Assembly (NCBI RefSeq): GCF_028745515.1
Contig: NZ_JAQZSG010000001.1
Span: 124,001-188,000, forward strand
Reading direction: 5' to 3'
Origin: Paenibacillus thermotolerans
GTDB taxonomy: Bacteria > Bacillota > Bacilli > Paenibacillales > YIM-B00363
DNA: 64,000 bases
The notes beneath the pieces were generated by a model. That model did not search any database, was not told the DNA's origin, and was given only the letters and a program-made list of their open reading frames with translations. Each line of letters opens with the position of its first letter. The stretch's first letter is position 1. Shown piece by piece: positions 23,784-32,129 of this stretch. Made by a program: the position numbers and the translations under genes.

Positions 23784-24848
23784 TTACTCGTGTTTTATCG
23801 TTTGGGCGAATTGGCTTCGCTTTTTTTGCGTCTTTTTCTCCAGCATTCTTAATCTTTGATCTTCCTTGCGGGCGATATAGGCGTTCTCCGCAAGCAGCTT
23901 CCGATAATTGGCGAACCGCCCCGCTTCGAGCTTTCCGTCCCGAACCGCCTTACGAACCGCGCAATCCGGCTCCCGTTCATGGGTGCAATCGGCAAAACGG
24001 CACTGCGCGGCGAGCGATTCGATATCCTCGAAGCCTCCCGACAGCCCCTCCGACGCTTCCCATAAGTGAAGCTCCCGCATGCCCGGCGTATCGATGACGA
24101 TGCCGCCGGTTGGGGCGACCAGCAGCTCGCGATGCGTCGTCGTGTGCCTGCCGCGGCCGTCCTCTTCGCGGATATCGTTCACCTTCTGGACGGCTGCGCC
24201 AAGCAGCGCGTTCACGAGCGTCGATTTCCCGACGCCGCTCGATCCGAGCAGCGCTGCGGTTTTTCCGTCCGATACATACGGAAGCAGCGCATCGAGCCCC
24301 GCTCCCGCTTCCGCCGAAACGGCGTGAATCGGAACGCCCATCCCAACCGAGTCGGCCATGGCGATATAATCGTCGAGCCGATCGGCGGCCAAATCCGCCT
24401 TGCTCAATATAATAACCGGCTCGGCCCCGCTTTCCCAAGCGAGGATTAAATACCGCTCCAGCCGGCGCAGGTTGAAATCTTGATTTACCGCATTTACAAG
24501 AAACACGGTGTCCACGTTCGCCGCAATGATTTGCTCCGACGCTTCATTCCCGGCGATTTTCCTTGAAAACTTGCTCTTTCTCGGAAGCACGGCGTGAATC
24601 GTCGCCTTGCCTTCCGACGGCCGCGCGGCAACCGCCACCCAATCGCCGACGGCGGGCAAATCTCCGCGCGCCTCCGCTTGGTACCGCAGCTTGCCGGACA
24701 GCTCGCTGAGCAGCTCTCCGTGCTGCGTCCGGACCCGGTACATTCGTTTGTGCTCCAGCACGACACGCCCCGGCTCCAGTCCTTCCGCGCGGTACGGTTC
24801 CCATTGCCGCTCCCACGCATCATTCCATCCGTATTCCTTCAGCTTCAA
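23784..24848 (-). CDS. rsgA: Ribosome small-subunit-dependent GTPase A (RsgA/YjeQ), long form
   Basis: The 354-residue protein is a circularly permuted GTPase: G4 (LSKAD) and G5 come before G1 (GSSGVGKSTLVNALL) and G3 (DTPGMREL). An N-terminal OB-fold region (residues about 40-110, with AVGDWVAVAA) and a C-terminal zinc site (CRFADCTHEREPDC) complete the RsgA layout. It assists late maturation of the 30S subunit. The extra N-terminal 35 residues mark the long paralogue found beside the YloQ-type gene in several Bacillales; YloQ is not in this window. A possible small ORF lies 63 nt upstream. Confidence 0.92.
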   Translation of the reverse strand: MKLKEYGWNDAWERQWEPYRAEGLEPGRVVLEHKRMYRVRTQHGELLSELSGKLRYQAEARGDLPAVGDWVAVAARPSEGKATIHAVLPRKSKFSRKIAGNEASEQIIAANVDTVFLVNAVNQDFNLRRLERYLILAWESGAEPVIILSKADLAADRLDDYIAMADSVGMGVPIHAVSAEAGAGLDALLPYVSDGKTAALLGSSGVGKSTLVNALLGAAVQKVNDIREEDGRGRHTTTHRELLVAPTGGIVIDTPGMRELHLWEASEGLSGGFEDIESLAAQCRFADCTHEREPDCAVRKAVRDGKLEAGRFANYRKLLAENAYIARKEDQRLRMLEKKTQKKRSQFAQTIKHE

Positions 24849-24911
24849 ATAGGATCCTCCTTGGCATGAAAGCCGCGGAAAACCCGGTATCGTAAAAGTG
24901 ATGTGTCGTGA

Positions 24912-24989
24912 TTACCGGTGAAGCTCCGCAGCCTCTTTTCGTTGTTGACTTGTGCGGCAGTTACGTGTAACGTTCCAAACATTCACCAT
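24912..24989 (-). CDS. Candidate 25-codon small ORF upstream of rsgA
   Basis: An ATG at 24989 is preceded by AAGGAG with about 9 nt spacing and opens a 25-codon frame (begins MVNVWNVTRNC, ends KEAAELHR). It lies between ricA and rsgA on the same strand. A 12-nt direct repeat, GAATGTTTGGAA on the minus strand, occurs once inside the start region (24984-24973) and once upstream of the ribosome binding site (25025-25014). It may be a small protein or a leader peptide; I know of no homologue. Confidence 0.4.
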   Translation of the reverse strand: MVNVWNVTRNCRTSQQRKEAAELHR

Positions 24990-25065
24990 ACAACATCACT
25001 CCTTCATATTAGCTTCCAAACATTCTCATTATATGTGTAAAGCCGGACCTTTTTCAACTCCAAAG

Positions 25066-25107
25066 TAAAAAAGCCGCACTTCGGTCCATGAACCGAAATA
25101 CGGCTTT
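25066..25107 (-). terminator. Terminator of ricA
   Basis: AAAGCCG and CGGCTTT form the outer stem with an inner TTCGGT/ACCGAA stem; TTTTTT follows on the minus strand. Confidence 0.85.
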
Positions 25108-25123
25108 AAGCAGGCGCTTTCCG

Positions 25124-25573
25124 TTAAGAGGCGGAGCTTTCGGAATCCAATGCAATTTTTTCCGAAAGCGTGTCGCGAATAACGTTGAAGATCGTTTGGA
25201 GCAGGTAGTTCAAATCCGCCTGCGACTGCCGAAACTGGCCGACTACCGGATATGCGTCGAGCCGGTCTTGCAGCTGCTCGATTTCGGCTTCGATCTTCTC
25301 GACCATCGCCTTATTTTTGAACGTCGTTTCGAAGGCGACGATTTCCTTCTGCTTCTTCTTAATCGAGGAAATCAACTGCTGAATTTCCGCATGCTGGTTC
25401 ACTTGCTTCTCCGCTTTGCGAAAAATTTCAACCTCATCCGATGTGGAAATGGCAGCCGCCAAGTCCTTCGCCATCTTCATAATATCTTCCCTAACGAGCA
25501 AATCCTTCAATTGATACGATTCGATCGCGCAACCGCTGCCGTGGTCGCCGTCATGGTGCCATTTGTTAGCCAT
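25124..25573 (-). CDS. ricA: RicA (YmcA), RicAFT complex subunit
   Basis: The 149-residue, mostly helical protein belongs to the YlbF/YmcA family; the core from about residue 30 (VREDIMKMAKDLAAAISTSDEV) to PVVGQFRQSQADLNYLLQTI matches B. subtilis YmcA. With YlbF and YaaT it forms an Fe-S-containing complex that directs RNase Y processing and affects biofilm, competence and sporulation. It follows miaB by 12 nt, as in Bacillus. Unlike B. subtilis YmcA, whose cysteine is near the C-terminus, the only cysteine here is in an N-terminal extension (HHDGDHGSGCAIE). AAAGGAG supports this start. Confidence 0.88.
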   Translation of the reverse strand: MANKWHHDGDHGSGCAIESYQLKDLLVREDIMKMAKDLAAAISTSDEVEIFRKAEKQVNQHAEIQQLISSIKKKQKEIVAFETTFKNKAMVEKIEAEIEQLQDRLDAYPVVGQFRQSQADLNYLLQTIFNVIRDTLSEKIALDSESSAS

Positions 25574-25588
25574 TGGACTGAGTCTCCT

Positions 25589-27076
25589 TTACATGTTGGC
25601 CGCAGCCGGTGCCGATTCGTTCGCCAACTCGCCTTTGATGAACCATGTCATCGGTTCGGTAATCGTCACTTGCGCAAACTGGCCGATCAACGACTTCGGA
25701 CCTTTGAAATGAACGAGCTTATTCGTGCGAGTTCTGCCCGATAGCACGTCCGGATTCGTCTTGCTCTCGCCTTCTACGAGAACCTCAACCGTTTGCCCGC
25801 GGAGCCGGTCGTTCGCCTCTTTGCCGATGTCGGCCAGAAGGGCGTTCAACCGCTGTAGCCGCTCCTTCTTTACTTCCTCGGGAATGTCGTCCTGCATCGC
25901 GGCAGCCGGCGTTCCCTCGCGAGGGCTGTAAATAAACGTGTATGCCGAATCGTACCGAACTTGCCGGACAAGCGACATCGTATCCTCGAACTGCTCATCC
26001 GTCTCTCCGGGGAAGCCGACAATGATGTCCGTCGTCAGCACGACGTCCGGGATCGCCCGCTTAATTTTGGCCACAAGGTCCAAATATTGCTCTCGCGTAT
26101 ATTTGCGGCTCATCTTCTTCAAAATTTCCGTATTGCCCGATTGTACCGGCAGGTGGATATGTTCGACCATATTGCCGCGGCGCGCGAGCACCTCGATCAG
26201 ATGGTCGTCGAAATCGCGCGGATGGGACGTCGTAAACCGAATGCGCGGAATGTCGATCTTCTGGATATCCTCCATTAAATCGCCGAACCGGTACTCGATA
26301 TCTTCGAAATCTTTGCCGTACGCGTTCACATTTTGGCCCAGCAACGTAATTTCCTTATAGCCTTGACGCGCGAGCTCGCGCACCTCGGCGATGACATCGT
26401 CCGGACGGCGGCTGCGCTCCTTGCCGCGAGTGTAAGGTACGATGCAGTACGTGCAAAATTTGTCGCAGCCGTACATAATATTGACCCAAGCTTTCATGCC
26501 CTCGCGCTTTTTCGGTAAATTCTCGACGATGTCGCCTTCCTTCGACCACACTTCAACGACCATTTCTTTGCTGAAGTAAGCTTCTTGAAGCAAATTCGGC
26601 AGCCGGTGAATGTTGTGCGTGCCGAAGATCAGGTCGACGAACGGATGCTTCGTCAATATCCGGTTCACGACGCCCTCTTCTTGAGACATGCAGCCGCATA
26701 CGCCTAGCACCAGGTTCGGTCTTTGTGTCTTTAAGCCCTTTAGATGGCCCAACTCTCCGAATACTTTATCCTCCGCGTTCTCACGAATGGCGCAAGTGTT
26801 CAATAGAATGACGTCGGCCTCTTGCTTATCCTCCGTCGCTTCGTAGCCCATCGCTTCGAGCATGCCCTTCATCGTTTCCGAGTCGTGCTCGTTCATTTGG
26901 CAGCCGTAGGTGCGGATCAAATACTTTTTGCCTTCGCCGAAATGTTTCATTTCTTCCGGAAGCTCAAAGTCGTAATGTACCTGTATATCTTCTTTCCCGC
27001 GTTTTTTCGCATCTTTGTAGGAAGGAGGCTGGAAATATTTCGAATAATCCTTCTGTTTCGTATTGGTATTTGTCAT
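25589..27076 (-). CDS. miaB: tRNA-2-methylthio-N6-dimethylallyladenosine synthase MiaB
   Basis: The 495-residue radical-SAM methylthiotransferase modifies i6A37 of tRNAs reading UNN codons. The N-terminal UPF0004 domain supplies cluster cysteines in [22 protein letters not shown] and GVCGCMSQ; the radical-SAM motif is CDKFCTYC; a C-terminal TRAM domain follows (VLVEGES...LVHFKG). The 60-residue N-terminal extension with YSKYFQPP is typical of Bacillales MiaB. It is the first gene of a miaB-ricA operon with an extended -10 promoter upstream. Confidence 0.96.
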   Translation of the reverse strand: MTNTNTKQKDYSKYFQPPSYKDAKKRGKEDIQVHYDFELPEEMKHFGEGKKYLIRTYGCQMNEHDSETMKGMLEAMGYEATEDKQEADVILLNTCAIRENAEDKVFGELGHLKGLKTQRPNLVLGVCGCMSQEEGVVNRILTKHPFVDLIFGTHNIHRLPNLLQEAYFSKEMVVEVWSKEGDIVENLPKKREGMKAWVNIMYGCDKFCTYCIVPYTRGKERSRRPDDVIAEVRELARQGYKEITLLGQNVNAYGKDFEDIEYRFGDLMEDIQKIDIPRIRFTTSHPRDFDDHLIEVLARRGNMVEHIHLPVQSGNTEILKKMSRKYTREQYLDLVAKIKRAIPDVVLTTDIIVGFPGETDEQFEDTMSLVRQVRYDSAYTFIYSPREGTPAAAMQDDIPEEVKKERLQRLNALLADIGKEANDRLRGQTVEVLVEGESKTNPDVLSGRTRTNKLVHFKGPKSLIGQFAQVTITEPMTWFIKGELANESAPAAANM

Positions 27077-27137
27077 CTATCGTTCACCTCTTAACTTCAA
27101 AGGTTAGAAATCGTATCAGTAACGCATACATTTCATT

Positions 27138-27146
27138 ATTATAGCA
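27138..27146 (-). promoter_or_regulatory. Extended -10 promoter for miaB-ricA
   Basis: TGCTATAAT is read on the minus strand, about 60 nt before the miaB start. There is no good -35 box, which fits an extended -10 promoter. Confidence 0.5.
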
Positions 27147-27163
27147 TAACTCTTATGAAAACC

Positions 27164-27211
27164 GAAAAAAAACGATTCCCAGTAATGGATTGGACCATTC
27201 CGGAAATCGTT
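27164..27211 (-). terminator. Terminator of pduL
   Basis: AACGATT and AATCGTT form the outer stem, with the inner pair AATGG/CCATT; a run of eight T follows on the minus strand. Confidence 0.82.
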
Positions 27212-27220
27212 CGAGATGGC

Positions 27221-27790
27221 TTACAACATAATCGTTCCCGTATCCCCGTTCTTGACGCCGGCGCCGTTCGCCTCGTCCGTGTCGATATGCATATCCAGCG
27301 CAAACTGATCGGATACGCGGCAAACTACATTTTCGAATACGACCGCCCGCTCGCCTTCCACCCGGACACTCACGGTTTGCTTGTCCGATATGCCGAACCT
27401 GGCCGCATCGTCGGTATGAAAGTGTATATGCCGTGCGGCGACGATAACTCCTTGCTCGATCGTAATTTCGCCTGCCGGACCGACAATGGTGATGCCTGGC
27501 GTTCCGTCAATGTTACCGGATAACCGGACCGGCGGATTCACGCCGAGAGCGAAAGCATCGCTGCGGGATATTTCAAGCTGCGTGTTGCCTCGAGCGGGAC
27601 CGAGAATTCGGACCTTGTCGAATTTGCCTTTCGGGCCGACTACAGCGACCGTCTCTTCCGCGGCGAACTGTCCCGGTTGAGACAGCGGCTTCATCTCCTT
27701 CAATTGATAACCAGGGCCGAACAGCTTTTCAAAATGCTCCGGAGACAAGTGAATATGTCTTGCCGACACACCAATCGGAATCGTTGCCAA
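27221..27790 (-). CDS. pduL: Phosphate propanoyltransferase PduL
   Basis: The 189-residue protein has the two PduL beta-barrel repeats with zinc-binding histidines in VSARHIHLS and VAARHIHFHTDD, and the conserved SQPGQFAAEETVAVVGPKG (in part GQFAAEETV) and RGNTQLEISRSDAF segments. It interconverts acyl-CoA plus phosphate with acyl-phosphate plus CoA, an alternative to Pta. No microcompartment shell genes or encapsulation peptide are seen, so it is likely a free cytosolic enzyme. The TTG start follows AAGGAGGAG. It lies 89 nt downstream of korB. Confidence 0.93.
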   Translation of the reverse strand: MATIPIGVSARHIHLSPEHFEKLFGPGYQLKEMKPLSQPGQFAAEETVAVVGPKGKFDKVRILGPARGNTQLEISRSDAFALGVNPPVRLSGNIDGTPGITIVGPAGEITIEQGVIVAARHIHFHTDDAARFGISDKQTVSVRVEGERAVVFENVVCRVSDQFALDMHIDTDEANGAGVKNGDTGTIML

Positions 27791-27840
27791 TGCAGTCTCC
27801 TCCTTAGATGAGTGTTACTTTACCCTGTTTCTTATATGTA

Positions 27841-27870
27841 AAGAGGCATACGGTGTTGAGACCGTATGCC
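27841..27870 (-). terminator. Hairpin after korB
   Basis: GGCATACGGT (27845-27854) pairs perfectly with ACCGTATGCC (27861-27870). The following T tract on the minus strand is short (CTCTTTA), so termination may be partial and pduL may receive read-through. Confidence 0.6.
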
Positions 27871-27879
27871 GTATTTGGA

Positions 27880-28746
27880 TTAACGGAATTCCGCAACCAG
27901 TTTGTTGAACTGCTCTTCCGTGAGCTTAATATCTTGCTTCGCAAGCGCTTCTTGTTTGAAGCCTTTATAAAGATTTTCATACGATTTCTTCGACTTGTCT
28001 TGATAAATCAAGCCGGTCAGCATGCCGCCGGTTTCCATCAGCTTCGTCATGGCGCCGATGCGGTTCGACGGATCGTAATCGTTCTGCTCGTCGAGATCGA
28101 CGATGTGCTCCTTAAACCAATCGTACGTGTTGATCTTGTTGAACGTTACGCAAGGGCTGAATACGTTAATGATGGAGAAGCCCTCGTGCTTGATGCCTTC
28201 TTCGATCAACGCCGTAAGCTGCTTAATGTTGCTGGAGAACGACTGAGCGACGAACGTAGCGCCAGCGGACAGTGCAAGCTCAAGCGGATTGAGTGTCGAT
28301 TCGATCGAGCCTTCCGGGGTCGATTTCGTCTTGAAGCCTTCTCCGCTTCGCGGCGAAGTTTGGCCCTTCGTCAATCCGTAAATTTGGTTGTCCATGACAA
28401 TGTACGTAACGTTAATGTTGCGGCGAATCGCGTGAATCGTATGGCTCATACCGATCGCAAAGCCATCTCCGTCACCGCCGGAGGCGATAACTGTAAGCTC
28501 GCGGTTAGCCATCTTCAAGCCTTGCGCGATCGGCAGCGCGCGGCCGTGAACGCCGTGGAAGCCGTAGGCGTTAATGTAACCGGAAATACGGCCGGAGCAG
28601 CCGATCCCGGAAACGACTGCCAAGCTCTCGGGTTCGAGGCCGATATTGGCAGCGGCGCGTTGAATGGCTGCTTGTACGGAGAAGTCTCCACAGCCCGGGC
28701 ACCAGTTCGGTTTTATATTGTTACGGAAATCCTTAAATGTTGCCAT
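27880..28746 (-). CDS. korB: 2-oxoacid:ferredoxin oxidoreductase subunit beta
   Basis: The 288-residue subunit binds thiamine diphosphate: WCPGCGDFSVQAA at the N-terminus, the GDG motif GGDGDGFAIGMSHTIHAIRRN (in part GGDGDGFAIGM) and the NQIYGLTKGQTSPRS loop. It pairs with KorA to convert 2-oxoglutarate (or another 2-oxoacid) plus CoA to the acyl-CoA, CO2 and reduced ferredoxin. It starts 3 nt after the korA stop. No separate ferredoxin subunit gene is adjacent. Confidence 0.93.
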   Translation of the reverse strand: MATFKDFRNNIKPNWCPGCGDFSVQAAIQRAAANIGLEPESLAVVSGIGCSGRISGYINAYGFHGVHGRALPIAQGLKMANRELTVIASGGDGDGFAIGMSHTIHAIRRNINVTYIVMDNQIYGLTKGQTSPRSGEGFKTKSTPEGSIESTLNPLELALSAGATFVAQSFSSNIKQLTALIEEGIKHEGFSIINVFSPCVTFNKINTYDWFKEHIVDLDEQNDYDPSNRIGAMTKLMETGGMLTGLIYQDKSKKSYENLYKGFKQEALAKQDIKLTEEQFNKLVAEFR

Positions 28747-28749
28747 GGA

Positions 28750-30486
28750 TTATATCAACTCCTTGCAGCCGGTATGAATTTCAGATGGCAAGAATGGCGT
28801 TCCGTCGTATTTCAAGAACTTCTTAATTTTGTCTCCGTGACCGACATGCAGCTTGATTTGATCGGCAAGCTGGCCGGTTGCGTTGTTTTCTACAACGATA
28901 ACGGTTTTCGCCTTCTCGACATGCGGAGCAACGAGATCCGTCGGGAACGGGAACAGCTGGCGAACCGTCATATGGTTCGTAGTGATGCCGTCCTTCGCCA
29001 AACGCTCGCGCGCTTCGTCGATCGTTCCGCCCGTCGAGCTCATTCCGACGATCAATACGTCAGGCGTATCGCTCTTCACGTCGATGTGGATCGGGTTCGT
29101 AATGCGGACGCTCTCGAGCTTCTTCATCCGCTTATCCATCATCTTCTTGCGGTTGGCCGGGCTCTCGGAAGGACGCCCTTCCTCGTCGTGCTCAACGCCC
29201 GTCACGTGGTGCAAGCCGTTCTTCATGCCCGGAATGACGCGCGGCGAAATGCCGTCTTCAGTAACTTCGTAGCGTTTGAACAGTTTGTTATCCTCGAGAG
29301 CCGGAAGCTCGCCCGCTGCCAATGCGCCGCGATCGATAACGATTCGGTTGTAATCGAGCTCTTCGGCGGTTTGCTTGCCGAGAGACAATTGAAGGTCCGT
29401 TACGAGAATGACCGGGCATTGGAATTTTTCCGCAAGGTTGAACGCCTCGATCGTATCGTAGAAGCACTCTTCCACCGTGCTCGGCGCGATGACGATTTTC
29501 GGGATTTCACCGTGCGTTCCGTAAATCATGGCGTTGATATCGCTTTGCTCTTGCTTCGTCGGAAGGCCTGTGGACGGTCCTCCGCGCTGTGTGTCGACGA
29601 TAACGACCGGCGTTTCGGTCATGCCCGCAAGGCCGATCGCTTCCACCATCAAGGAAAGACCCGGGCCCGCCGAAGCGGTCATCGCCCGAACGCCGCCGTA
29701 GTTGGCGCCGATCGCCATCGTAACGGCCGCGATCTCGTCCTCGGTTTGGATGACGGAGCCGCCGAACTTGGATAGAGCTTTCACAAGGTATTCCATAATT
29801 TCGGAAGCAGGCGTAATCGGGTAGGCCGGCATGAAGCGGCAGCCGCCGGCTACGGCGCCAAGGCCGATCGCGTCGTTGCCGATCATGAACAGCTTCGGTT
29901 TGCCGTCGGAAGGCTCCAATTGGAATTCCTTCAAAGAGCCGCCCGCTTGCTCCAGGACGTTCTCCGCACCGCGGCGCACCGCTTCGATGTTCTTCTCTAC
30001 GATGGCAGGACCTTTGCGGCTGAATTCTTCTTCAACTGCTTTATTAAATACTTCCAGCGGAAGTCCGAGCAAAGCCCAGGACGCACCGGAAGCAACCATG
30101 TTCTTAAACAAAGACGTGCCGAGTTCTTCCGCAATCGCCGTAATCGGAACCGCAAACAGCTTCGCGTCGACCCCTTCCGGGACCGTCGGATTAAACTTCG
30201 CGTCCGCCACGATGACGCCGCCTTTACGCAGCTCGTGAGCGTTAAAGTCGATCGACTCTTGGTCGAAAGCGACAAGAATGTCCAAATCGTCCGAAATTGC
30301 GCGAATCGGTTTTGTGGAGATTCGGATTTTGTTGTTCGTATGGCCGCCCTTAATCCGAGAGGAAAAATGACGATAGCCATACAGGTAATACCCTAATCGG
30401 TTCAGCGCCGTCGAGAAAATCCGGTCGGTACTTTCAACGCCTTCGCCTTGTTGTCCGCCGATTTTCCAAGACAATTGACTAATCAA
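28750..30486 (-). CDS. korA: 2-oxoacid:ferredoxin oxidoreductase subunit alpha (fused gamma)
   Basis: The 578-residue protein fuses an N-terminal gamma domain (GGQQGEGVESTDRIFSTALN in part, residues 1-190) to the alpha subunit, seen as YPITPASEIMEYL, the TMAIGANYGGVRAMTASAGPG region (in part) and the RGGPSTGLPTKQEQSD loop. The layout is that of two-subunit KorAB enzymes of aerobic bacteria. The TTG start follows AAAGGAGTGG. It heads a korAB operon. Confidence 0.93.
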   Translation of the reverse strand: MISQLSWKIGGQQGEGVESTDRIFSTALNRLGYYLYGYRHFSSRIKGGHTNNKIRISTKPIRAISDDLDILVAFDQESIDFNAHELRKGGVIVADAKFNPTVPEGVDAKLFAVPITAIAEELGTSLFKNMVASGASWALLGLPLEVFNKAVEEEFSRKGPAIVEKNIEAVRRGAENVLEQAGGSLKEFQLEPSDGKPKLFMIGNDAIGLGAVAGGCRFMPAYPITPASEIMEYLVKALSKFGGSVIQTEDEIAAVTMAIGANYGGVRAMTASAGPGLSLMVEAIGLAGMTETPVVIVDTQRGGPSTGLPTKQEQSDINAMIYGTHGEIPKIVIAPSTVEECFYDTIEAFNLAEKFQCPVILVTDLQLSLGKQTAEELDYNRIVIDRGALAAGELPALEDNKLFKRYEVTEDGISPRVIPGMKNGLHHVTGVEHDEEGRPSESPANRKKMMDKRMKKLESVRITNPIHIDVKSDTPDVLIVGMSSTGGTIDEARERLAKDGITTNHMTVRQLFPFPTDLVAPHVEKAKTVIVVENNATGQLADQIKLHVGHGDKIKKFLKYDGTPFLPSEIHTGCKELI

Positions 30487-30675
30487 CTGAGGTCCACTCC
30501 TTTAGTGGCAAATAATAGTGAAGATTGAAGTGAGACAAAATATTAATATTTGGTAAAACATCAACTTAAATCATGTTAAGTTTATGTCTTAAACAAATAA
30601 AAAGCAAGCCATTTGACCGTTCTTCAAATATAGTATTTTTCGATGGTTTTCATAGCAAAATTAGATGGATGCCTC
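30487..30675. other. A+T-rich korAB upstream region
   Basis: No gene is seen. On the minus strand TTGCTT, 17 nt and TAAACT around 30576-30604 form a weak candidate promoter for korAB. Confidence 0.35.
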
Positions 30676-31638
30676 TTATCCATTATTAGCTTCCGGAAGC
30701 CATTTTATATAAAAGGATGTAAAGTTTTTTCCCATAAATCCTTCCACTTGCTCCGGCGAATACCGCTTATGAAGCTCATTTTCCAATAAATGCAGTTTTC
30801 CGGGATGCTCGAGGTGTTTCACCCATTCGGAAATGCCGTCAAAATCCGACCCGAAGCCCGTCTTGGAAACCCCGCCCAGCTCGCATACCCGCTCAATATG
30901 CGTTAATACATCGTCGATCCCCGCTTCTTTGCCGTCGCTCCGCAAAAAATACGGAACGAACGTAATTCCGATTCGGCCGTCCAAGGCGATGATCGCCTTC
31001 ACTTGCTCGTCGGTAAGATTGCGAGGATGATCGCAAATGGCGCGCATATTCGAATGGGAGGCGATAAACGGCCGCTTGCCGAGCTCGGTCAGCTCCCAGA
31101 ACGCCTTCTCCGACAAATGCGACACATCCAAGGTCAAGCCAAGCGAATCGCATTCTTCGATCAGTTTCTTGCCGGCATGGGTAAACCCGCCGCCGCGCGC
31201 CTCCCGCGCACCGTCCGCAGCCCAGTTCGCGAAATTCCATGTCAGGCCCAGCGTCCTTACGCCCAAATCCCAAGCGATGCGCAAATAGGTGAAATTCGCC
31301 TCCAAGCCGTCCGCGCCTTCAAGCGTAAGCAGCGCTCCGATTTTCGTCTCCGCCGGTTGAAGCACCTGCTCCAAATCCTCCTTGGTTTGAATAAAGCGCA
31401 TCCCGGGGTGAGCCGCTACATGCCGCCTAAACAGATCGACGCTTCTTAATACGGCGTCGAACGGCCTGCCGTTCCATTCCTCCGGAATATAGATGGCGAA
31501 TGCTTGAACCGCCATGTCTGCCGATTTCAACCGCTGATACGTAACGTCCAGCCGCGCGTCGTCTTCAAAGCGGGTATTCGGGTAAATGAGCATTTTGCTC
31601 AAAGCGTCGCAATGCAAATCCATCCGCTTCATAACCAT
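30676..31638 (-). CDS. Membrane dipeptidase family protein (M19, renal dipeptidase-like)
   Basis: The start at 31638 (MVMKRMDLHCDALSKML) follows AAGGGAGG at 8 nt; an upstream in-frame ATG at 31668 precedes that site. The 320-residue TIM-barrel peptidase has the N-terminal zinc ligands DLHCDA, a bridging glutamate in TLEGADGLE, LTWNFAN, ASHSNMRAICDHPRNL and GFGSDFDGI. It should hydrolyse dipeptides, possibly with a D-residue. There is no signal peptide, so it is cytosolic. It is flanked by spoVS and korAB on the same strand. Confidence 0.9.
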   Translation of the reverse strand: MVMKRMDLHCDALSKMLIYPNTRFEDDARLDVTYQRLKSADMAVQAFAIYIPEEWNGRPFDAVLRSVDLFRRHVAAHPGMRFIQTKEDLEQVLQPAETKIGALLTLEGADGLEANFTYLRIAWDLGVRTLGLTWNFANWAADGAREARGGGFTHAGKKLIEECDSLGLTLDVSHLSEKAFWELTELGKRPFIASHSNMRAICDHPRNLTDEQVKAIIALDGRIGITFVPYFLRSDGKEAGIDDVLTHIERVCELGGVSKTGFGSDFDGISEWVKHLEHPGKLHLLENELHKRYSPEQVEGFMGKNFTSFYIKWLPEANNG

Positions 31639-31667
31639 CGTCGATTCCTCCCTTATCCGGATACGCA

Positions 31668-31698
31668 TAAAAAAACCTGTCTACTGTGTAAACAGGTT
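31668..31698 (-). terminator. Terminator of spoVS
   Basis: AACCTGT (31674-31680) pairs with ACAGGTT (31692-31698), with TTTTTTT following on the minus strand. Confidence 0.82.
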
Positions 31699-31730
31699 CA
31701 TGGAATATGAAAAACCTTTCGCATCATTCG

Positions 31731-31991
31731 TTATCTTGGCTCCACTATAAGCTTAATCGCCGTCCGGTCTTCTCCATCGATCACAATGTCGGTGAAGGCA
31801 GGGATGCATATCAAGTCGACGCCGCTCGGAGCAACGAAACCCCGGGCGATCGCTACCGCTTTGATCGCTTGATTGAGCGCCCCCGCTCCTATCGCTTGCA
31901 ATTCTGCCGCTCCCCGTTCGCGCAATACACCAGCTAATGCGCCTGCCACCGAGTTAGGATTGGATTTTGCTGACACTTTTAATACTTCCAT
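31731..31991 (-). CDS. spoVS: Stage V sporulation protein S
   Basis: The 86-residue protein is nearly identical in pattern to SpoVS: MEVLKVSAKSNPNSVAGALA at the start, GAGALNQAIKAVAIARGFVA (alpha-beta core) and IDGEDRTAIKLIVEP at the end. It has the Alba-like fold and influences spore coat assembly and septation. GAGGAGG precedes the ATG. A sigma-H-type promoter and an inverted repeat lie upstream. Confidence 0.97.
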   Translation of the reverse strand: MEVLKVSAKSNPNSVAGALAGVLRERGAAELQAIGAGALNQAIKAVAIARGFVAPSGVDLICIPAFTDIVIDGEDRTAIKLIVEPR

Positions 31992-32030
31992 AGGTATGGA
32001 CCTCCTCGGGAAAGCTAAAAAATTACTCTG

Positions 32031-32056
32031 GTACCTATATCTATTCGCCTAGGTAC
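32031..32056. repeat. Inverted repeat at the spoVS promoter
   Basis: GTACCTA (32031-32037) and TAGGTAC (32050-32056) flank the -10 element of the sigma-H-like promoter. A regulator binding here would overlap RNA polymerase. Confidence 0.6.
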
Positions 32057-32070
32057 AGAATAATTCCTCC
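32041..32070 (-). promoter_or_regulatory. Sigma-H-type promoter of spoVS
   Basis: On the minus strand GGAGGAATT (32070-32062) fits the sigma-H -35 RNAGGAWWW completely. After 12 nt, GGCGAATAG (32049-32041) fits the -10 RNNGAATWW except for the last base. spoVS of B. subtilis is known to be sigma-H dependent. Confidence 0.72.
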
Positions 32071-32129
32071 CGTAGAGATCGGAACATTCGAAATATTACA
32101 CACAATTCAGAAAAGTTATGATCGCAGGT

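Noticed and set aside
25589-27076. Duplicate of rimO
   Set aside because: Both are methylthiotransferases, but this one has the MiaB signatures ([14 protein letters not shown]) and the YSKYFQPP-type extension, while the gene at 38835-40166 has GCEKN and CDNNC of RimO.
27808-29775. A 655-codon open frame on the plus strand opposite korAB
   Set aside because: It is antisense to two clearly conserved genes, has no family similarity, and is explained by the G+C-rich third codon positions of korAB.
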